Assembly (NCBI GenBank): GCA_014378805.1 | Contig: JACMMY010000096.1 | Span: forward strand, 1-7,885 | Source of the DNA: Moraxellaceae bacterium | Lineage (GTDB): Bacteria; Pseudomonadota; Gammaproteobacteria; Pseudomonadales; Moraxellaceae | Direction: 5' to 3' | Length of the DNA stretch: 7,885 bases | In this document: piece after piece, positions 6,674 through 7,885 of the stretch | How positions within the stretch are numbered: the first letter of the stretch is position 1 | Layout of the letters: every line of letters begins with the position of its first letter | Position numbers and translations under genes: made by a program | Notes under the pieces: generated by a model | The model's database searches: none | What the model was told of the DNA's origin: nothing | Seen by the model: the letters and a program-made list of their open reading frames with translations, nothing else

Positions 6674-7424
6674 TCACATGTCTGTCTTGATTTGTTCCGA
6701 TGTCAAAATTCTAGTCGTCAGACGTTCAATATCTGCATGAGTGTATTTTTTTCCTTTTGTGCTTCTTACGTGCTCAATAAATTCTGGAATTTCTTCATCG
6801 TTTTCAATAATTATGTATTTAATGTCATTGGGTTCGAAGTTAAGTCTAAGTTTTTGTGCGGACTCTATAGTTTCTTCTTTGTTTGCATCGAAATATTTTT
6901 TCGATGCAAACAAAATGCACTCCTCATTCAATGGCGGTACATAGCGCCACTCGCGTTCGTCTGAAAATCTATAATCTTTCTTTGATTTCGTTGAATCCCT
7001 GCGCGTTAAATCACCTTGATAGTTTTTAATGTATCTCAAAATATCAAGTAACGATTTTTCCTTATCACCGACATCTGGTTTGATCTTGTTTTCTGGTAGG
7101 GCGAAGTGTACTAATGCATTCCGGATATTGATTGCAAGTAGGGAGCCGTTTGCTATATATAAAACAGGGTTCAAGCCCATTCGTTCAGCCCATTTCTTTG
7201 GTTAATCCAATGCCATAGCTGCCATAACTTTCCATGTGGTGTTTGATTTCAGATAAAGGGATGTCGCAAAAACTCACCATTGGGGATAGAAAAATAGTAG
7301 TTTTTGCAGAAGTAAGCTTAATAGATTCTGTGCAATAGTGAATTTTGAAGTTGCCTTCCAAAATATTCTTTAAGTTGTCCTTTTCATTTGTGAAATGGAT
7401 TATGGAATTTGAGCTTAATGCCAT
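6674..7424 (-). pseudogene. AbiGi-family abortive-infection gene, frameshifted
   Basis: Two consecutive minus-strand reading frames are pieces of one protein. The first (7185-7424, 79 codons) opens MALSSNSIIHFTNEKDNLKN and carries PMVSFCDIPLSEI at 48-60 and YGSYGIGLTKE at 67-77. It then hits TGA at 7185-7187. The second (6674-7180) contains GLNPVLYI, FSDEREWRYVPP (about 153-164 of the restored protein) and FEPNDIKYIII, and ends in ILTSEQIKTDM. These are hallmarks of the AbiGi family, named in Pfam as the putative antitoxin of lactococcal AbiG. Dropping one A from the AAA at plus 7193-7195 turns the junction into TKEWAERMGLNP and gives 249 residues, a normal family length. AAGGA (plus 7431-7435) lies 6 bases before the ATG. 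It could be a real pseudogene, a variable locus or a sequencing indel. The gene is AT-rich, consistent with transfer, and no AbiGii-like partner is visible. Confidence 0.85.
6878..6914. repeat. perfect 16-bp inverted repeat inside the AbiGi-like coding sequence
   Basis: The arms TTTGTTTGCATCGAAA (6878-6893) and TTTCGATGCAAACAAA (6899-6914) are exact reverse complements around a 5-base TATTT loop. On the coding strand it spans the codons for LFASKKYFDANK (about 171-182 of the restored protein). The mRNA would form a strong hairpin at this point. It fits the protein frame and shows no sign of being an insertion. Confidence 0.85.
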
Positions 7425-7444
7425 GTTAAATCCTTAGTTTGCGT

Positions 7445-7473
7445 AGTATGGGTTAACCATATCCTACAGGCAA
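7445..7473 (-). promoter_or_regulatory. candidate promoter of the AbiGi-like gene
   Basis: On the minus strand TTGCCT (plus 7468-7473) is followed after 17 bases by CATACT (plus 7445-7450); each matches the consensus at four of six positions. The -10 lies 20 bases before the start codon, which has AAGGA 6 bases upstream. The -35 element overlaps the T tract of the preceding gene's terminator. Confidence 0.4.
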
Positions 7474-7502
7474 AAAAAAACTTGCCCCTCGGACAAGTTT
7501 TC
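7472..7502 (-). terminator. rho-independent terminator of the glycine-zipper gene
   Basis: On the minus strand AACTTGTCC pairs with GGGCAAGTT (nine pairs, one G-U) around a GAG loop, flanked by four A's on one side and a run of T's on the other. It starts about 22 bases after the stop codon at 7525. The T run on the plus strand is short, so it should act mainly on minus-strand transcripts. Confidence 0.9.
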
Positions 7503-7524
7503 TCACCTGAAAACATTATCTGTT

Positions 7525-7885
7525 TTATTGATTGCCAACCGACGCACCAACACTACCACCTAAAGTAGCACCCAATGCAGCGCCTTCCTCACCGCCAATC
7601 CATTGACTTCCAGCATAAGCGCCAACGCCACTGCCAATCGCAGCATTGATCGTGGTACGCGAGTCATAACCTGCAGCTGTTCCAGTGAGACCAGTACCCA
7701 CCGCCGCGCCGATTGCAGCACCACGACTACCGCCAGAACGATGTCCAACTGCTGCACCCGCGGCGCCTGATGCGGCAAGAGCCGTCATTTGCTGTTGTTG
7801 CGGAGAAATAGACGAACATGCGCCGATCATTAAGCAGCTTGTGGTAATCGCAGTAACGGTTAATGTTTTTGCAAAATTTAATTTA
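7525..7885 (-). CDS. glycine-zipper lipoprotein, 5' end cut by window edge
   Basis: The minus frame is open to the window edge. Upstream of the in-frame ATG 7828-7830 it reads KLNFAKTLTVTAITTSCLMI, then GACSS: a lysine, a hydrophobic stretch and the lipobox I-G-A-C. This is a lipoprotein signal peptide, so the true start lies just outside the window and ATG 7830 is internal. The mature part, about 97 residues after the cysteine, starts with a polar SSISPQQQQ linker. It then has repeated small-residue zipper segments (GAAGAAVG, GAAIGAAVGTGLTG, INAAIGSGVGAYAG, GAALGATLGGSVGASVG) typical of glycine-zipper proteins that pack in or against a membrane. Outer-membrane anchoring through a lipid on the cysteine is expected; a specific role cannot be assigned. 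Confidence 0.85.
   Translation of the reverse strand, partial: KLNFAKTLTVTAITTSCLMIGACSSISPQQQQMTALAASGAAGAAVGHRSGGSRGAAIGAAVGTGLTGTAAGYDSRTTINAAIGSGVGAYAGSQWIGGEEGAALGATLGGSVGASVGNQ

Noticed and set aside
6692..6964. Plus-strand phenylalanine/cysteine-rich open frames opposite the AbiGi-like gene
   Set aside because: The hydrophobic look comes from antisense reading of a lysine- and glutamate-rich gene, which supplies many TTT and TTC codons.
7266..7307. Nine-base inverted repeat GCAAAAACT/AGTTTTTGC in the AbiGi-like gene
   Set aside because: It is AT-rich, short and widely spaced, and is explained by lysine and phenylalanine codons.
7828..7830. ATG as the start of the glycine-zipper gene
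   Set aside because: It would fall four residues before the lipobox cysteine, whereas the open frame upstream supplies a full signal peptide.

Overview
The window looks like chromosomal DNA from a gammaproteobacterium, most likely a member of the Moraxellaceae (Acinetobacter-like). The grounds are the two-domain ArgA sequence, the separate alpha and beta glycyl-tRNA synthetase genes, and moderate GC with AT-rich accessory genes. This placement is an impression from protein sequence and was not checked by a search.

Left part (1-1250): the 3' tail of an unidentified gene, then a small two-span membrane protein with a PH-like soluble domain (117-599). Its stop codon directly abuts the stop of a convergent Sfp-type 4'-phosphopantetheinyl transferase gene (600-1250, minus). 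A 207-bp divergent promoter region then leads to argA (1458-2807, plus), the first enzyme of arginine synthesis.

Centre (2808-3459): between the convergent argA and glyS genes lies a compact module. It is a DUF559 PD-(D/E)XK-type endonuclease-like gene (2973-3314) set between two similar copies of a ~118-bp repeat in the same orientation. Each copy is built from two outer GGGAAAG hairpins in mirrored orientation around a shorter G/C-run stem. The layout recalls REP/BIME elements and their associated RAYT proteins, but with a nuclease of a different family. It is the best candidate in the window for an under-described system.

Right-centre (3460-6612, minus): a glyQ-glyS operon encodes both subunits of glycyl-tRNA synthetase. 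The genes are coupled by an ATGA overlap and preceded by a good sigma70-like promoter. The glyS end runs straight into the right-hand repeat, and argA runs into the left-hand one, so the repeats may form the 3' ends of both transcripts.

Right part (6613-7885, minus): an AbiGi-family (abortive-infection) gene is broken by a single extra A at codon 78. Removing it restores a 249-residue protein that matches the family across the break. The gene has its own promoter and ribosome binding site, a palindromic terminator-like hairpin after it, and a perfect 16-bp inverted repeat inside the coding sequence. No AbiGii-like partner is present in the window. Upstream lies a glycine-zipper lipoprotein gene, cut by the window edge, with a strong rho-independent terminator.
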